Counted from the first letter of the stretch, positions 10,985-21,469 are shown. The stretch: 31,653 nucleotides of DNA from Pleurotus djamor (GCA_029747585.1 JAPEVF010000532.1:1-31653); one strand, 5' to 3'. The notes: generated by a model from the letters alone, not told the origin. Numbers and translations: made by a program.

Positions 10985-11959
10985 GTGGTATGAAATTCGC
11001 TATGACCACGCTCGACGGCTACGCGTCATCTTCATTCTTCTTGAACCCCAACCATCACCATCTCGAGTCTCCTCGACGCACCTAGCGTCCTCCAGGCCCT
11101 CTCGGCAATGCGTGCTCACCACGTCCCACGACGAGCTGGATTCTCACCAAATTTTGGCTTTCCCAGCGTTGACTCCTTCCTCTTCTTCGCACCTACCCAA
11201 ATGGGCTGATCAATTTTCACGAATGATCTCCCTGTTGCTACATCCTGGTGCTTCGATTGGTGCAAATTGACACCACTTGTGGTGCTATATATCCGTTTCT
11301 CTCTACTGCGACTCCAGTCTAGCCTCTTTTACCGAAAGAGCCAACGTCAGTCATTATCATCGCTCTAGGCACGTAGCTTTTCTGCTTTGATGTCGAGATG
11401 TCAACAATTTATCATCGGGATCTTTATTTTTGGCCTTCAGGGTTACCCCGCATTTTTCAGGGCACTTAAACTCCATATGGACGGGCACGTGTATTCATTC
11501 TACTCTCACGTCCAACCAATGATGATGCTTCTTCAAGGAGTTTCCCGTCGAGGCGATGCTTGTCAGCCACCTTTTCGTGGCAAGGACGAATATCAGGACC
11601 CCGGACGAACGATGCTACGAGCAAGCTCATCGGTGACCAGGCAAATCAATCTTTGCTGCTATTACAGTCGTCAAGGCAAGAAGCACGATTGAGTATACTG
11701 ATCCCTCGTCTCACTCCTTACAACATTCGGTTCAGAGTTGTCCTTTGGCCTCCCTTTCGACATCATCGAACCCCCAACGCTCCTTTGGGAAACCATCGTT
11801 CACACGAAGGTCAGTCTTATTTCTGCGACAAGCGTTCTGCTGATGTACTTCGTGACAGATTATACCACACACGCTGAACACTCAGCGCAACCTTGCATGC
11901 TCCCGTAGTCGCAATACATCTGGGAGAAGCATTTTGCGCAGATTTCAGCCTAAAATTCC
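10985..11959. other. Intergenic, nothing recognised
   Basis: Contains a TATA-like GCTATATATCC near 11283 on the plus strand. ORFs of about 100 codons follow (11387-11692, 11560-11877) with no recognisable motif and overlapping frames. I see no RNA gene or clear repeat. Confidence 0.35.
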
Positions 11960-12222
11960 TCAGGCCAAAATGCTTGAATTGGGAATCAGGGTTCCTCTAC
12001 CATTATTCAGGGTCCTCCAATACCGTGCTTCTTTGAGCACCTGGGGATCTTGATATCCTGCTTTATCTGTCACCACGTCCGAGGGGTCGTCAAAAGCTGC
12101 ATCTAGAAGCGAGTGGAAGATGTGAGAGAAGCAATGGTACCGTGGAACCATGGTCTTCTTGTCCACATGAACCTCTAGGGGTTCTTCAGGTGAGCTCGTT
12201 CGTGTTTGTGGGCTATATATTT
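11960..12222 (-). pseudogene. Possible coding remnant, unknown family
   Basis: The minus-strand frame reads SSPEEPLEVHVDKK, then VPRYHCFSHIFHSLLDAAF, DDPSDVVTDKAGYQDP and EARYWRTLNNG, ending in TGA at 11962-11960. The amino-acid composition is protein-like, unlike the other ORFs nearby. The frame is closed upstream by a stop near 12227, and no start or convincing splice acceptor was found. It could be the last exon of a gene or a fragment of one left by rearrangement next to the transposon cluster. Family not recognised. Confidence 0.3.
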
Positions 12223-13187
12223 GTCACCAAGCTTATCCAACCACTGAGAACGAGGGTCGTGCAACCCTTCACACTAAGGGTTCAGCCACTCGACGGCGCT
12301 GTGCATCCCTGAATTCCCCAGGACACGTTATCTACTTCCTACATTTCCTCACTCGATGAGTGCTAGTCTGTGTTGCCACCAACGCGGCTCTGGACTCGAA
12401 CGGGCACTACCCGCTTTGACGCATCAGCGAAAAGCGCAAAGCTTGACATTGCCTGACGGTATGATCCATGAATTTACCTATAATTAGCTATGAGCAATAA
12501 TAATTATATTGATGGAAATTGAAACTCAGCAGATAGTCTTCGGAGGCTTGCTCACGGTCAGACATTGTGTTCACACGGTCAACCGTCTAAGTCAAGTTGC
12601 TCAATAAGCTGATAAATAATGAACTCCGCTTATCACAGTGCTAAGTCGGCGAATAGATAACTCGGTGGGTTCATCCTCCTTCATGATGACCACATCCATG
12701 ACACTCCGTGACCATGCCTCCGCATGTTGATACCCCCGGAACAGAACTATTCAAACGCGCGTTCTTGCGCTCGAGCCTCAGCGCAAGCTTTGGAGCTCCA
12801 ATTGAGCTTGAAATCTAAAGCCTCCATCGCGCACGCTGTTGGTCTCTTCAACCTCTTTCTCTTCCTCCCACCATCTCCTCCTCCTCCGGNTTCCCCAAAC
12901 CAGGTTCCAAAACAGGTTCCCCTTCGATACGGACACGTATGGGCTACGTCTACCTCTCGGACCCATGGTATTCGGTGCGTCCCCATTATCGCTAGTTATC
13001 AATGGCGTGAAATTGATGCATATATGTACCGTTTAGATCCATAAATGACAATTTTACCAATAACTATGCTCAGCTTCGGTTATGCGCAGCCTGAGTCATT
13101 CCGAAGAGGGATTCGGAGGAGAGGGGATGGTTGGTAGCGCCTGGCCAGTGCTCCCTCCAGAACCTCGAACCCGAGTAACCTTGGAGG
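12223..13187. other. Left flank of the hAT element, no clear gene
   Basis: Mixed AT-rich and ordinary sequence with an N at 12890. ORFs around 12724-13044 on both strands overlap and look like shadows. The last 100 bp before the transposon is open on the plus strand (13082-13187, MRSLSHSEEGF...) but has no recognised domain. Confidence 0.35.
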
Positions 13188-13203
13188 TAGGGCTTCAAGC
13201 CGT
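13188..13203 (+). repeat. Left terminal inverted repeat of the hAT element
   Basis: TAGGGCTTCAAGCCGT; matches the reverse complement of 19473-19488 at 15 of 16 positions. Similarity continues more loosely inward through ACCG and TATACGG. Confidence 0.8.
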
Positions 13204-13350
13204 TACCGCATATACGGGTTATACGGTACCGTATTTACGTGACCCGTGCCGTACCGTAGAGTTGAAACAGAGTTGGTGAATACGTACGGGGTCAGGCAGC
13301 ATACACCCTTTTACGGCCATTAGGCGGACGTCCGTATACGGTCATACGGG
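13200..13350. repeat. Left subterminal CCGTA/TACGG repeats of the hAT element
   Basis: Dense short inverted and direct copies of CCGTA, TACGG and ACGGTACCGT, including TATACGGTACCGTA, GTGCCGTACCGTA and GTCCGTATACGGTC. The same vocabulary recurs only in the right end (19330-19480). Subterminal repeats are the usual internal transposase-binding sites of hAT elements; binding here is inferred. Confidence 0.75.
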
Positions 13351-13887
13351 GTCAGTGCGTGAGAATTCCCAGCAGCTCCCTGTGCGGCAATTTTCTGTTT
13401 CCCGACGCCACCGACCATCCTGCTCGGCAACCCCCAAGACTTGGACACTCTGCGCAAACCTGTTTACAAACTCCGTGGCTGTCAATCCAGCGTTGTTTAC
13501 ATCTGCCATGCCGCGCAAACGGGTCCAATGACCTTCCTTCCAGCATGAACACTGTCATCCTCCCATCCTGGATTCACAACCACGCTTTGACCGGCAACCA
13601 GGACATGTGGTTTTCGAGACAAGGTCACTACTTAAGAAATCTGGATGGACATTGTCCATATGGGTGAGTTCTTTCCGACTAATCGTTGTGCAATGGCTTG
13701 GCTTTGGCTGACCAAACCTTCGAGGTATCTGCATGGTTGCCTTCTTTCTACCGTGTGCTTCCATGCCTTATTCACATTGTTGTGCTTCGTGGTTTGAAGG
13801 AATAGGGGAGTTAGGGTACGATACGGACACAAATAAAAGGCGTTGAGGTGAGTCCCATTGAAGTGCAGAGCCTCGTTTGTTCTTATC

Positions 13888-13949
13888 ATGTCTAGTGACC
13901 AGTGCGCCCGTGGTCTCGCACAACTTGCTGTAGTTGTAGACCCTAAAAT
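13888..13949 (+). pseudogene. Possible N-terminal exon of the hAT transposase cut off by the nested insertion
   Basis: ATG at 13888 opens a frame beginning MSSDQCARGLAQLAVVVDPK that runs into the nested AT-rich element at 13950 and stops inside it (TAA). Joining 13949 directly to 15820 puts this frame in phase with the transposase frame on the other side. This supports, but does not prove, that these 20 codons are the original protein start. The alternative is an untranslated leader that is open by chance. Confidence 0.4.
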
Positions 13950-15819
13950 ATGGATAAATCCATAAGTACCTAAGATACCTCAGTTGGATTCTCAATCCCT
14001 TATTGGATGGATTAATCCAAGGCAAACCCCAGGCCATATATTTTGAAACTCAGACCTGCAGGCTTGTATTTTCTAGATTAGGTTATTTGTTCCCACACTT
14101 ACTAACAATTCTCATTATGATTTCTATTGACTGTGGGAAAATATTTGTGACCCTGGGAATTCTTAGGATGAAATAGGGGAACACAGATGTTTCCAAATGT
14201 GAATGTCTATGTCGTCAAACATAAAACATATGGATTCTTGGAAAAACATATGACTAGAAAACTTATGCAAAACATAGAAATTACACGAAAACTGCGAATG
14301 TAGAGATTGTATTTCTGATCAGAAATGTTGTCTCAAGTCTATATTTGGATATGTTTTGGCGGAGATAACAGCACTTTTCTATGTTTCAAAATAAAAACAT
14401 ATGAATAACACCTTATTCTATTAGCTTTCACCTGCATTTCCTGGTTGTAGTGGGGTCAGTTCAGTAAGAATAGGTATGTAGCTTCTTTTGTAGACTTTCA
14501 AGCATCTGGATTGCCCGATATCTCTCTGAAATGTAATTTTCTCCATTTCCTATGTTAAAAAATACATGAATATGTTCAAATCCATATACAGCTTGCCCAT
14601 TCACTCTAGGCAGGACTGGCTGCTCTGAGCATGAATCTACAATATATATGAATAGTTGGATAATATTAGACAAGGTTTCCACTGTGTATTGCAATACACA
14701 GGGATATGTCAAAGATATGTTTTTTCAATGTCAAACCAGCCATAGTACCATAATATATATGCTTTCATGGTCTTGAATGGTCTGAATAGTATATTCTTAC
14801 ATAGTCCTTGCTTTTCAGACTGAATTGCTGGGTATTGTCCACTGAATTGGACTGAAACCCAAAACCAGCTTCAGACTGAATAAAGGTTGTAAGAAAGTTA
14901 CTAGCTCTACTGTTTCTATGGCTGAAAAATTTGTATCCAGCTTTCACATGGGATGAGGTAAGTATGGAAGCTGGTATCACATTTGCACAGCTCCTGCCAT
15001 AGTCTAAGCCTTGTTCCTGTCAAATAGCTAGTGCTAGTTCCAATTCTTTGGTGAGATGACAGGTGGTATGCAGATAAACAATATCCCCCAGATTTGCATA
15101 TTGGTATTTCCCAAGGGACCATATGAGCAGAACTTTATACACATGTCTACCAATACATTCTGAAGTATCTGGAACCCAATACTTAGATCATCACAGCCAA
15201 TAAAGTCAATTAGATGGGGAATGTTATAGTAGGAGTGTTACAAGTCGGATGTCATTGACATTTAACCATAATATTATATGGACCTATGATCTATTAAAAG
15301 GGCTATTCTAAGGTCAGAAGACAAGCATACATACTCTTCATGGATGATATAGCCTGATGTTATACAGAAGCCATTTATAATCAAAATGCTAAAATGACAA
15401 TATGTTATTCAATGTTATTTTGGGAATTCTGAGCTAAGGAGCTGCGGGAAAATTGGCCTGAGACAACATTTTGGATTCCCTGGAGCCTGGCTTCATTTTT
15501 CAAATTCACATTTTTTCAATGTTTTTTTTTATGTTTTTTCAATGTCATTTTGTCAATAGGCTCATCAAAACTGTGTTTTAAACAGGCTTGAGACAACACT
15601 TGGAATCCCTGGAAGAAGACACATATTTTCATTTTTCTTTCTGATTTCTATTTTTGGATATTGCCAAATATTCATATATATATATAATATTCATAAACTA
15701 ATATTTTCTGCTTACAAATACAGCTGAGATTGAGCTGAGACTCAAATGCCAGAGCACTGCCACATTGACCCCTGGCAGAATCCAGCCCCACTGTCTTAGG
15801 CACTAATGGATTAATCCAT
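13950..15819. mobile_element. Nested AT-rich element with inverted ends, non-autonomous
   Basis: The left end, starting ATGGATAAATCCATAAGT and then ACCTAAGA, matches the right end read on the minus strand: ATGGATTAATCCATTAGT and then GCCTAAGA (three differences in 26). The outer 14 bases are themselves palindromic, and a further GGATTAATCC lies at 14009-14018. Base composition is much more AT-rich than the flanks, which helps mark the borders. Short AT duplications at the borders are compatible with a 2-bp target duplication but could be part of the ends. No ORF inside resembles a transposase. Internal repeats include TTTTTTCAATGT (about 14719, 15512, 15535) and two imperfect copies of GAGACAACATTTGGAATCCCTGG at about 15460 and 15590. 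Confidence 0.62.
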
Positions 15820-18800
15820 GTTCTATTGTATATTCTTACAACATCGGCTGGGTCTTGATGGCCAACTCCTCCCCGCTTCTCAAATTGACTTCATCTATGA
15901 CCCCGATAATCCCGTCCCTATGCCTGTGGCCCCTGAAGACGACGAAGTTGCCATGAACGACAACCGTGAGTCTGCGCGACCGTCCATAAAAATTCCACTA
16001 ATGATGAGTCCCTCAGAATCTTCTCGCCCTGCCCGAATGCGCCGTACAACCGCCAAGGGACAGGAAGCCCTTGATTCCCTCCGCCAAGACGAGTATGGAC
16101 GGCTCGAGTCCAAGTTTCGGACCAGAGCTTGTACTCAAACGACTCGTTCTAAGCCTACGAAGTTGACGGTGTCGGTTGTCGATGGAGAGGAGGGAGCAGA
16201 GGATACGGACTTCATTCCGAGGTCTGATGCTTCTCTCAGTGAGGACGAAGTAGGTGAAATCACCAATGCAGAGGTATGTTCTTTTGATGGATCATACTTT
16301 TCCTCATGCTGACATCTCCAATTAGCTTGCTGCTTTGCTTCCGACGAAGATTGTTCTCCCTGGCGCCAAACGTCGTCGCGAGAACTCAAAGTCTTCGCCT
16401 CCACAGATCAAGCGCACTCGCAGTGGTACCCTGTCCAAGCCTATGTCGCAACCTGAGCTATCTGATGCCAGCTCTGCCCCCAAGGGAGGGAAGGTATGTC
16501 TTTATTCCACGACACTTAGGTGCCTTAATCTAATACACATCATCATCGTAGCGAAACCCCATCTACCTCTTTTATGAGGAGATTACGGCGCCCATCAATG
16601 CACCTTTCCCCAAAGGTGAACGGCGCTATGTTTGCTACCACGATGGAACTCGCAAGCAGATGAAGGTCACACCTGGGATGAAGTACAGTACGACAGGTAT
16701 GTGTGTGTTCCGCTGTGCCTCATATCCTGTTCGCGGCTCATTGCATGCCATCAATAGGTTTGGTCCACCACCTTCGCAAATTCCCCCTTATGTTCCGGCT
16801 CTATGAGGTCCTCAAGAATCGTAGCCAGCCCCCCAATGCCCAAGAAATCGAGATTGCTGCCAACCGCAGTCCCATGACCCTCGAGTCTCTATCGATGTTT
16901 GTTCGCGGCCAAGAAAAGCAGTTGGCGGACATACGTGACCTTTTCGACAAGCAGAAAAGCAAGGACAAGGTATTTATTACTCTTTTGCATGATCGACACA
17001 CGTTCTCATGAACCGACTAGGCCGCTTTCAAGCAGGATGTATTCGATAAGTTGCTTACAGAGTGGATGGTCTCGTGCGACCAGCCATTCACAGAGGTTGA
17101 CCGTCCCGAGTTCCGCTCCTTGATCGACTACCTCTATCAGACTGGTAACCACAAGGACGACCTGCGAATTCCAAGCCACACGACGGTGCGAACCAAGATC
17201 ATGGATAACGGGGAGAAGAGTATGGAGGCTATGGTCGAAATGTTTTCGGTATGTCCCTCGCCCTGCCTTTTTCAGTTGAAGTCATGCTGACACTTAAAGG
17301 TCTCCCTGTCACTTGATGCTTGGACATCATCTAATCAATACGCATTCTTGGCAATTGTTGCCCATTTCGTCTCTAATGAAGGAGTTCTTGGTATGTTCTT
17401 TTCTTATTGCGCCGTGCGCGATGATGAGCTCACCGAGACGTTTTACAGAAGAGATCTTGATTGACTTCCAGGAGCTAATAGGGTCACACACAGGAGCTAA
17501 TCTTGCGGAGGTCGTATGGCAAACAATGTTGAGTTTTGGTCTCGTAGGAAAGGTGTGTCCTGTTTCTTTGGTCGTAATCTATGGTGATACTCAACGGATC
17601 AAGGTTGTCGCTATTGTTATGGACAACGCATCCAATAATGATACTCTCATGAGTACCCTCGAACAATTGCACCGTCAATCCGGCTATGATTTCCCGGCCA
17701 AGAGCTCGCGCTTACGGTGCATCCCCCACACTATCCACCTTGCCGCCCTTCGCGTAGGTCACAAATCAGTTCACCTATTCCAATCACGCCTGTAGCTCAT
17801 CTGATTTCAGCTCCTCGAAGGCATTGGCGCGCTTACCCCTTCTGACCGGACACGCGCAGCTGGTCAAGAAGGGCAATATCAGTCAATCGTTACTGGTGAC
17901 GATGATGATGATGAGATGGATATGGGAGATGAGGACGATGACGATGAAGTACCAGAGTTGGTTGAGGCCATTGATCCCAATACGTTGGACCTCGACAAGA
18001 TCTCACTGTTGGTTTCACGGGTATTTATAGCCTAGCTTTTGTTGTTATCCACATCATTGAAGCCATTGCAGTTACGCAAAATCATTCACTCAGTCAGATC
18101 ATCTCCGCAACGACGCGGGTCTTGGCTTGAAGATGTCTCTAATGCGCTTCGTGCGAAAACCTTGAAAACACAGTCGAATAACCCCTTGATGCTTGTGCTG
18201 GACTCGAAGACACGATGGTCCTCAACCCATTATATGCTTCGTAAGTTCTTCAGTTCATACAATATGATGCCTTTGCCTTCATGACACTGGAACAGGCCGT
18301 GTGATCCACCTGAAAGCCGTCTTAAATGACTTCGTCGCGAAGAACAGAGACTTACGCAGCTACGAGCTCAGTGATTCTCAATGGAACGCAATCGAAATAG
18401 TTGCCAAATGGCTCAACTACTTTCACGCCGCTAGCATCCAGATGTCCTCGACCTCAGCGCCGATGCTTTCTACCACCCTTGCCATGTTTAGGGGGCTTCA
18501 GGAGCACCTCCGCGAAATCCTCGCGACACTTCCTGACAATGCTCCCAAAGTCCTCCGAGATAGTCTTGTCGCCTCGCACCTCAAACTCAGTGAATACTAC
18601 ACGAAAATCGATGAATCCCCATTTTATACTTGGGCTTCACGTACGTTTACGGAATCATCTTCCTTATAATGACTTACCTGATGTTTCAATAGTATTAGAT
18701 CCCCGGATCTCATATAAAACACTCAAGGACGAGTATTCAAGTGACAAGACCCTCCTTGAGGACTTAGAACGCGCAAAAACAAAGCTGACCAACCACTTCA

Positions 18801-19250
18801 ACTCCTACTATAAGGGCCGGAAGCCCAAGGAAACACCCGTCTCGGCAAAGGCAGCCTTGAAATCCGCGGCAGCTGACTCTGATAACGTTGACCTTCTTGC
18901 AGGTCTTCGAAAGCGTCAGACAGCCGTGACAAGTGAGCTCGAAACATATTTCAGCCTTCCACTCGCGGATATGGATGTTAATCCCATCACTTGGTGGACT
19001 GAGCGCCGTTCTCAGTTCCCCGACCTCTATCAGCTCGCGTATGATGTCCTTGGGATCCCTGGTATGTCTCGTTTCAATCTAGGAAGTATAATAAGCTAAG
19101 TATTGCATAGGGAATGCGGTCGCTGTCGAAAGGATCTTTTCTGCGGCACGCGACACCATCTCCCTTCGGCGGGCTAGCTTGAAGCCTAAGACCATCCGGA
19201 CACTCATGATCTACAAGCAACAGATACGTCGCGCTCGGCGGGGACACTAG
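15818..19250 (+). CDS. hAT transposase, intact reading frame
   Basis: RNase-H-fold transposase that would excise and reinsert the surrounding element. Thirteen exons with GT-AG introns (exon starts 15818, 16326, 16552, 16758, 17021, 17300, 17449, 17604, 17811, 18072, 18296, 18693, 19111) join in frame to 928 codons with no stop. Landmarks in order: a basic KRRREN stretch likely for nuclear import; a degenerate BED-finger-like RRYVCYHDG...VHHLRKF; FTEVDRPEFRSLIDYL; SLSLDAWTSSNQYAFLA; VVAIVMDNASNNDT; RCIPHTIHLAAL; an acidic insert DDDDEMDMGDEDDDD; DSKTRWSSTHYML; SSTSAPMLSTTLAMF; LDPRISYKTLKDEY. The C-terminal hAT dimerisation region reads WWTERRSQFPDLYQLAYDVL, then VERIFSAARDTISLRRASL. The start is uncertain. 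ATG 15818 is created at the border of the nested insertion, the next internal Met is at about 15920, and the original start may be 13888. Confidence 0.9.
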
Positions 19251-19329
19251 CTACTTAGTTACAATGATGTAGAGTTGTAAAATCGACTTTTTGCTCTACC
19301 CCTTTAATCCAGGAGTTCCCCTAAGTACA

Positions 19330-19480
19330 AACACCGTACATACGGCCGTCTATCCGTTTACCGTGCCGTACCGTTCCGTATGGTCCTCTCTGAGTATCTC
19401 AATACGTACGGGGGTACCCCTGTAATACCCCGTATACTCACCGTTTTTTTNACGGCCGTTGCCGTATACGGTACGGCTTG
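19330..19480. repeat. Right subterminal CCGTA/TACGG repeats of the hAT element
   Basis: CCGTACATACGGCCGT, ACCGTGCCGTACCGTTCCGTATGG, ATACGTACGGGGGTACCCC and GCCGTATACGGTACGGC repeat the short words found in the left subterminal block. A single N follows a T run at 19451. Confidence 0.75.
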
Positions 19481-19488
19481 ATGCCCTA
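19473..19488 (-). repeat. Right terminal inverted repeat of the hAT element
   Basis: Read on the minus strand it is TAGGGCATCAAGCCGT, one mismatch from the left end. The plus-strand ATG at 19481 inside it is the first start codon of the following WD40 ORF. Confidence 0.8.
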
Positions 19489-20293
19489 CTCTGCATCACT
19501 TTGGGATGGATCCATTGAACCTTTGGATGTAGTCAATATTCACGGCGAGATCTCAACGATTTCCCAAGACGGGTCGCACATTGCTATTGGTCATACTAGC
19601 GATGTGAGCATCGTTGATTTCACAATGCAGCCGCCATCGGTCATCAAGCCAACTGACGACAAGGACCCCAACAACAGTGGCGACGTCTACTCTGTATGCT
19701 TCTCCGAAGATAGCCAAACTTTTGCGACCGGCCATTGGAATGGCTGGATAAAGCTGTGGCAAAAGGAGGGAGAGCAATGGATGGTGTTCAGGCGGTTTAA
19801 GGGCGGGGTCAATGAGATCCACCACCTTGCTTTCTCAAGGGACGGCTCTAGGTTAGCGTGCCGTGCTGAAACCATCAAAGTGTTCAGTGTGGTGGATGAC
19901 CTGGTAATGGAACTGGAAGATTCTCAAGATTCAGTGTCGTTCGTGTGGGCTCCATCTGGGGATCGACTGGTTTCTGGAACAGGCAATGGTAACATGAAGC
20001 TTTGGAGCCCTGCTCAAGGGAACATTCAACACATGTTGAATGCCCATCATGGTGGGATCCAATGTCTGGCATTCCGGGACAACGGACAGGTGCTTGCAAC
20101 GGGGAGCAGTGACAGAAGAATACGGATTTGGCGATGCGACACTTGGGAGAGAACAAGGGAGTTTGATATTGGTGAAACGGTTTCGTCAGTTGCTTTCTCG
20201 CCTGATGGGAAGCGGCTCGTATCGGGAGGCCGCATGGGTGCGCTCCATCTTTGGGATGTCGAAATGGAAGATAGTGATGAGGCTGTGGTTTGA
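19481..20293 (+). CDS. WD40-repeat protein, probably 5'-truncated by the hAT insertion
   Basis: Intronless ORF of 270 codons from ATG 19481. It holds about six WD40 blades: ISTISQDGSHIAIGHTSD; VYSVCFSEDSQTFATG...IKLWQ; HHLAFSRDGSRLACR...IKVFSV; VSFVWAPSGDRLVSGTGNG...MKLW; IQCLAFRDNGQVLATGSSD..IRIW; VSSVAFSPDGKRLVSGG...LHLWDV. WD40 blades form a propeller used for protein-protein binding. The first ATG lies inside the hAT terminal repeat, and the first native residues (SASLWDGSIEPLD) look like the end of a preceding blade. The original gene therefore probably extended upstream, perhaps as an NLR-type NACHT-WD40 protein common in Agaricomycetes. Nothing in the left flank of the hAT matches such an N-terminus. 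It could be a living short gene or a relic. Confidence 0.78.
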   Translation: MPYSASLWDGSIEPLDVVNIHGEISTISQDGSHIAIGHTSDVSIVDFTMQPPSVIKPTDDKDPNNSGDVYSVCFSEDSQTFATGHWNGWIKLWQKEGEQWMVFRRFKGGVNEIHHLAFSRDGSRLACRAETIKVFSVVDDLVMELEDSQDSVSFVWAPSGDRLVSGTGNGNMKLWSPAQGNIQHMLNAHHGGIQCLAFRDNGQVLATGSSDRRIRIWRCDTWERTREFDIGETVSSVAFSPDGKRLVSGGRMGALHLWDVEMEDSDEAVV

Positions 20294-20683
20294 CTTGGGA
20301 TTGATGGAGTAAATAAGTAAACAGTGTACTTGGATGTCATTTTGGCAGCTTCGGTGAGAAAGGGAGTCAATCACGCATTCAATTCTAACTGAATGGGCAA
20401 GAACCATGATCTATCCTGGGTCTGCGGCGGGACCGATCAAGCTCTACAATGAGTAACCATCTACAGCGAATGTGTGTTTCGAGGACGGTGGGAGATAGCG
20501 AAGTTGAGGGTACCGTGGCTCAGGAAAAGTCCCACCACTCTGAGTACTGCTCGGACTCGGTTTTAGCGCTGGTTGGACTTTTTTTTCATTTCTCAACTCC
20601 TTCCCTGTCCGCTGCATCGACCAGGTTTAATACGAAATTCGGTTCACATCGTTCATGGCATCGACGAAAAGCCTACCTCATCG

Positions 20684-21027
20684 ATGGCTACTCGCCCCCA
20701 ACGAAAACGATCGACTCCGCGCCCCCAACGAAAACGATCGACTCCGCGCCCCCAAATTATCGATTTCCGCGCTGGCCCCCGCTTGGCTGGTGCGACAAGC
20801 CGTCAGCGCGTCTACAACCTGTCTGGTGGAATTGCGACGAAGGCGAGGATGGCTCACGGTGTATCATTGACCTGGGCGAAAGTCGCAGGAAAAGCAAGAG
20901 AGACGGAACTTGGTGGTACGTTCCTTGATCGTCCCCCATTCTGGATCCATTCTGTTGACTCATTCGATCCCCAGGAGCTCTGCCTTCCTTGCCATTGAAT
21001 GCCAGGGTACCATTACTAGGGGCATAG
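20684..21027 (+). CDS. Small basic hypothetical protein, doubtful
   Basis: Possible two-exon gene: 20684-20915, then a 59-bp intron (GTACGT...CCCCAG), then 20975-21027. It would encode 94 aa starting MATRPQRKRSTPRPQRKRST, very basic, because a 27-bp unit is tandemly duplicated in frame. The middle reads ATSRQRVYNLSGGIATKA. No family recognised. Competing ORFs exist in other frames and on the minus strand (21231-21016), so this is only one reading of the region. Confidence 0.25.
20694..20755 (+). repeat. 27-bp tandem duplication
   Basis: Two identical 27-bp copies (20694-20720 and 20721-20747), each beginning GCCCCCAACGAAAACG, plus 8 bases of a third. The unit is a multiple of 3, so it adds nine residues (PQRKRSTPR-like) in any frame without shifting it. 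Confidence 0.9.
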
Positions 21028-21469
21028 AATTCTTTTGTGTGCGGTTCTGCGATCCTTGTCGTCATTTCTTCTACTCGTGCTGCTTGTGGGATTCGTAGAC
21101 TTGTTACCCTCTTGACCCCCTTTTTTGACATCTACGGTGGCCTCAAGGTCATTTTTTGGGGAGGATTCACGTTCTGCTGCGGCTAGGTGCGTCTCCTTTA
21201 AATTCGCATTCTTTTTCATTCCTCTTACCATTGCCCTTCTCCCTTCTCCAGCATAAGAGTAGAGTAGACGTTGACTGCTAAAACGTCACACGCACCACAT
21301 TATACATCAATCTTACTGCCGTCACGTAGCTCACTACGCAGTATCAGACCGTCAAATCGGACGATGTCCATATGAAGTAGCCGCGCCGCTCGCGGCTCTT
21401 CCTTGTTGATACTCTCTGGTTCAACGGTTCGTCTTTGATTCATCGATATCTTTTTGCTTTTCTGTATTT
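21028..21469. other. Left flank of the palindromic array, nothing coding recognised
   Basis: No domain or conserved exon was found. On the minus strand, reading away from the array, the integrase frame does not resume here. The missing 3' part of that gene is therefore not simply on the other side of the array. Confidence 0.4.

Larger units (their letters stand above)
13188..19488 (+). mobile_element. hAT-superfamily DNA transposon, 6.3 kb, with intact transposase
   Basis: The ends are inverted repeats: TAGGGCTTCAAGCCGT at 13188-13203 and, read on the minus strand, TAGGGCATCAAGCCGT at 19488-19473 (15 of 16 match). The TAGGG start suits hAT elements. Inside each end are CCGTATACGG / CCGTACCGTA-type subterminal repeats. 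The internal gene (15818-19250) is a hAT transposase whose exons all join in frame. The 8-bp target duplication expected of hAT is not visible (CTTGGAGG on the left, CTCTGCAT on the right), so the insertion is old, rearranged, or the exact ends differ by a few bases. A second, AT-rich element is nested at 13950-15819. Confidence 0.88.

Noticed and set aside
12380..12420. tRNA-like GTTCGAGTCC on the minus strand
   Set aside because: The flanking bases do not form a T-stem, and no acceptor, D or anticodon arms can be drawn around it.
14461..14712. 83-codon minus-strand ORF inside the AT-rich element
   Set aside because: Composition follows the AT-rich background, it matches no transposase motif, and similar-length ORFs occur in other frames nearby.
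13950..15819. Reading the nested AT-rich block as a long intron of the transposase
   Set aside because: Its borders are ATGGAT...ATCCAT, not GT...AG, it is about thirty times longer than every other intron here, and its ends are inverted copies of each other.
13180..19496. 8-bp target site duplication around the hAT element
   Set aside because: CTTGGAGG and CTCTGCAT agree at only three positions, and shifting the borders by a base or two does not help.
21379..21397. GC hairpin AGCCGCG-CCGCT-CGCGGCT as a terminator or structured RNA
   Set aside because: A single 7-bp stem with no T-run and no gene ending next to it. Fungal Pol II genes do not use such terminators.
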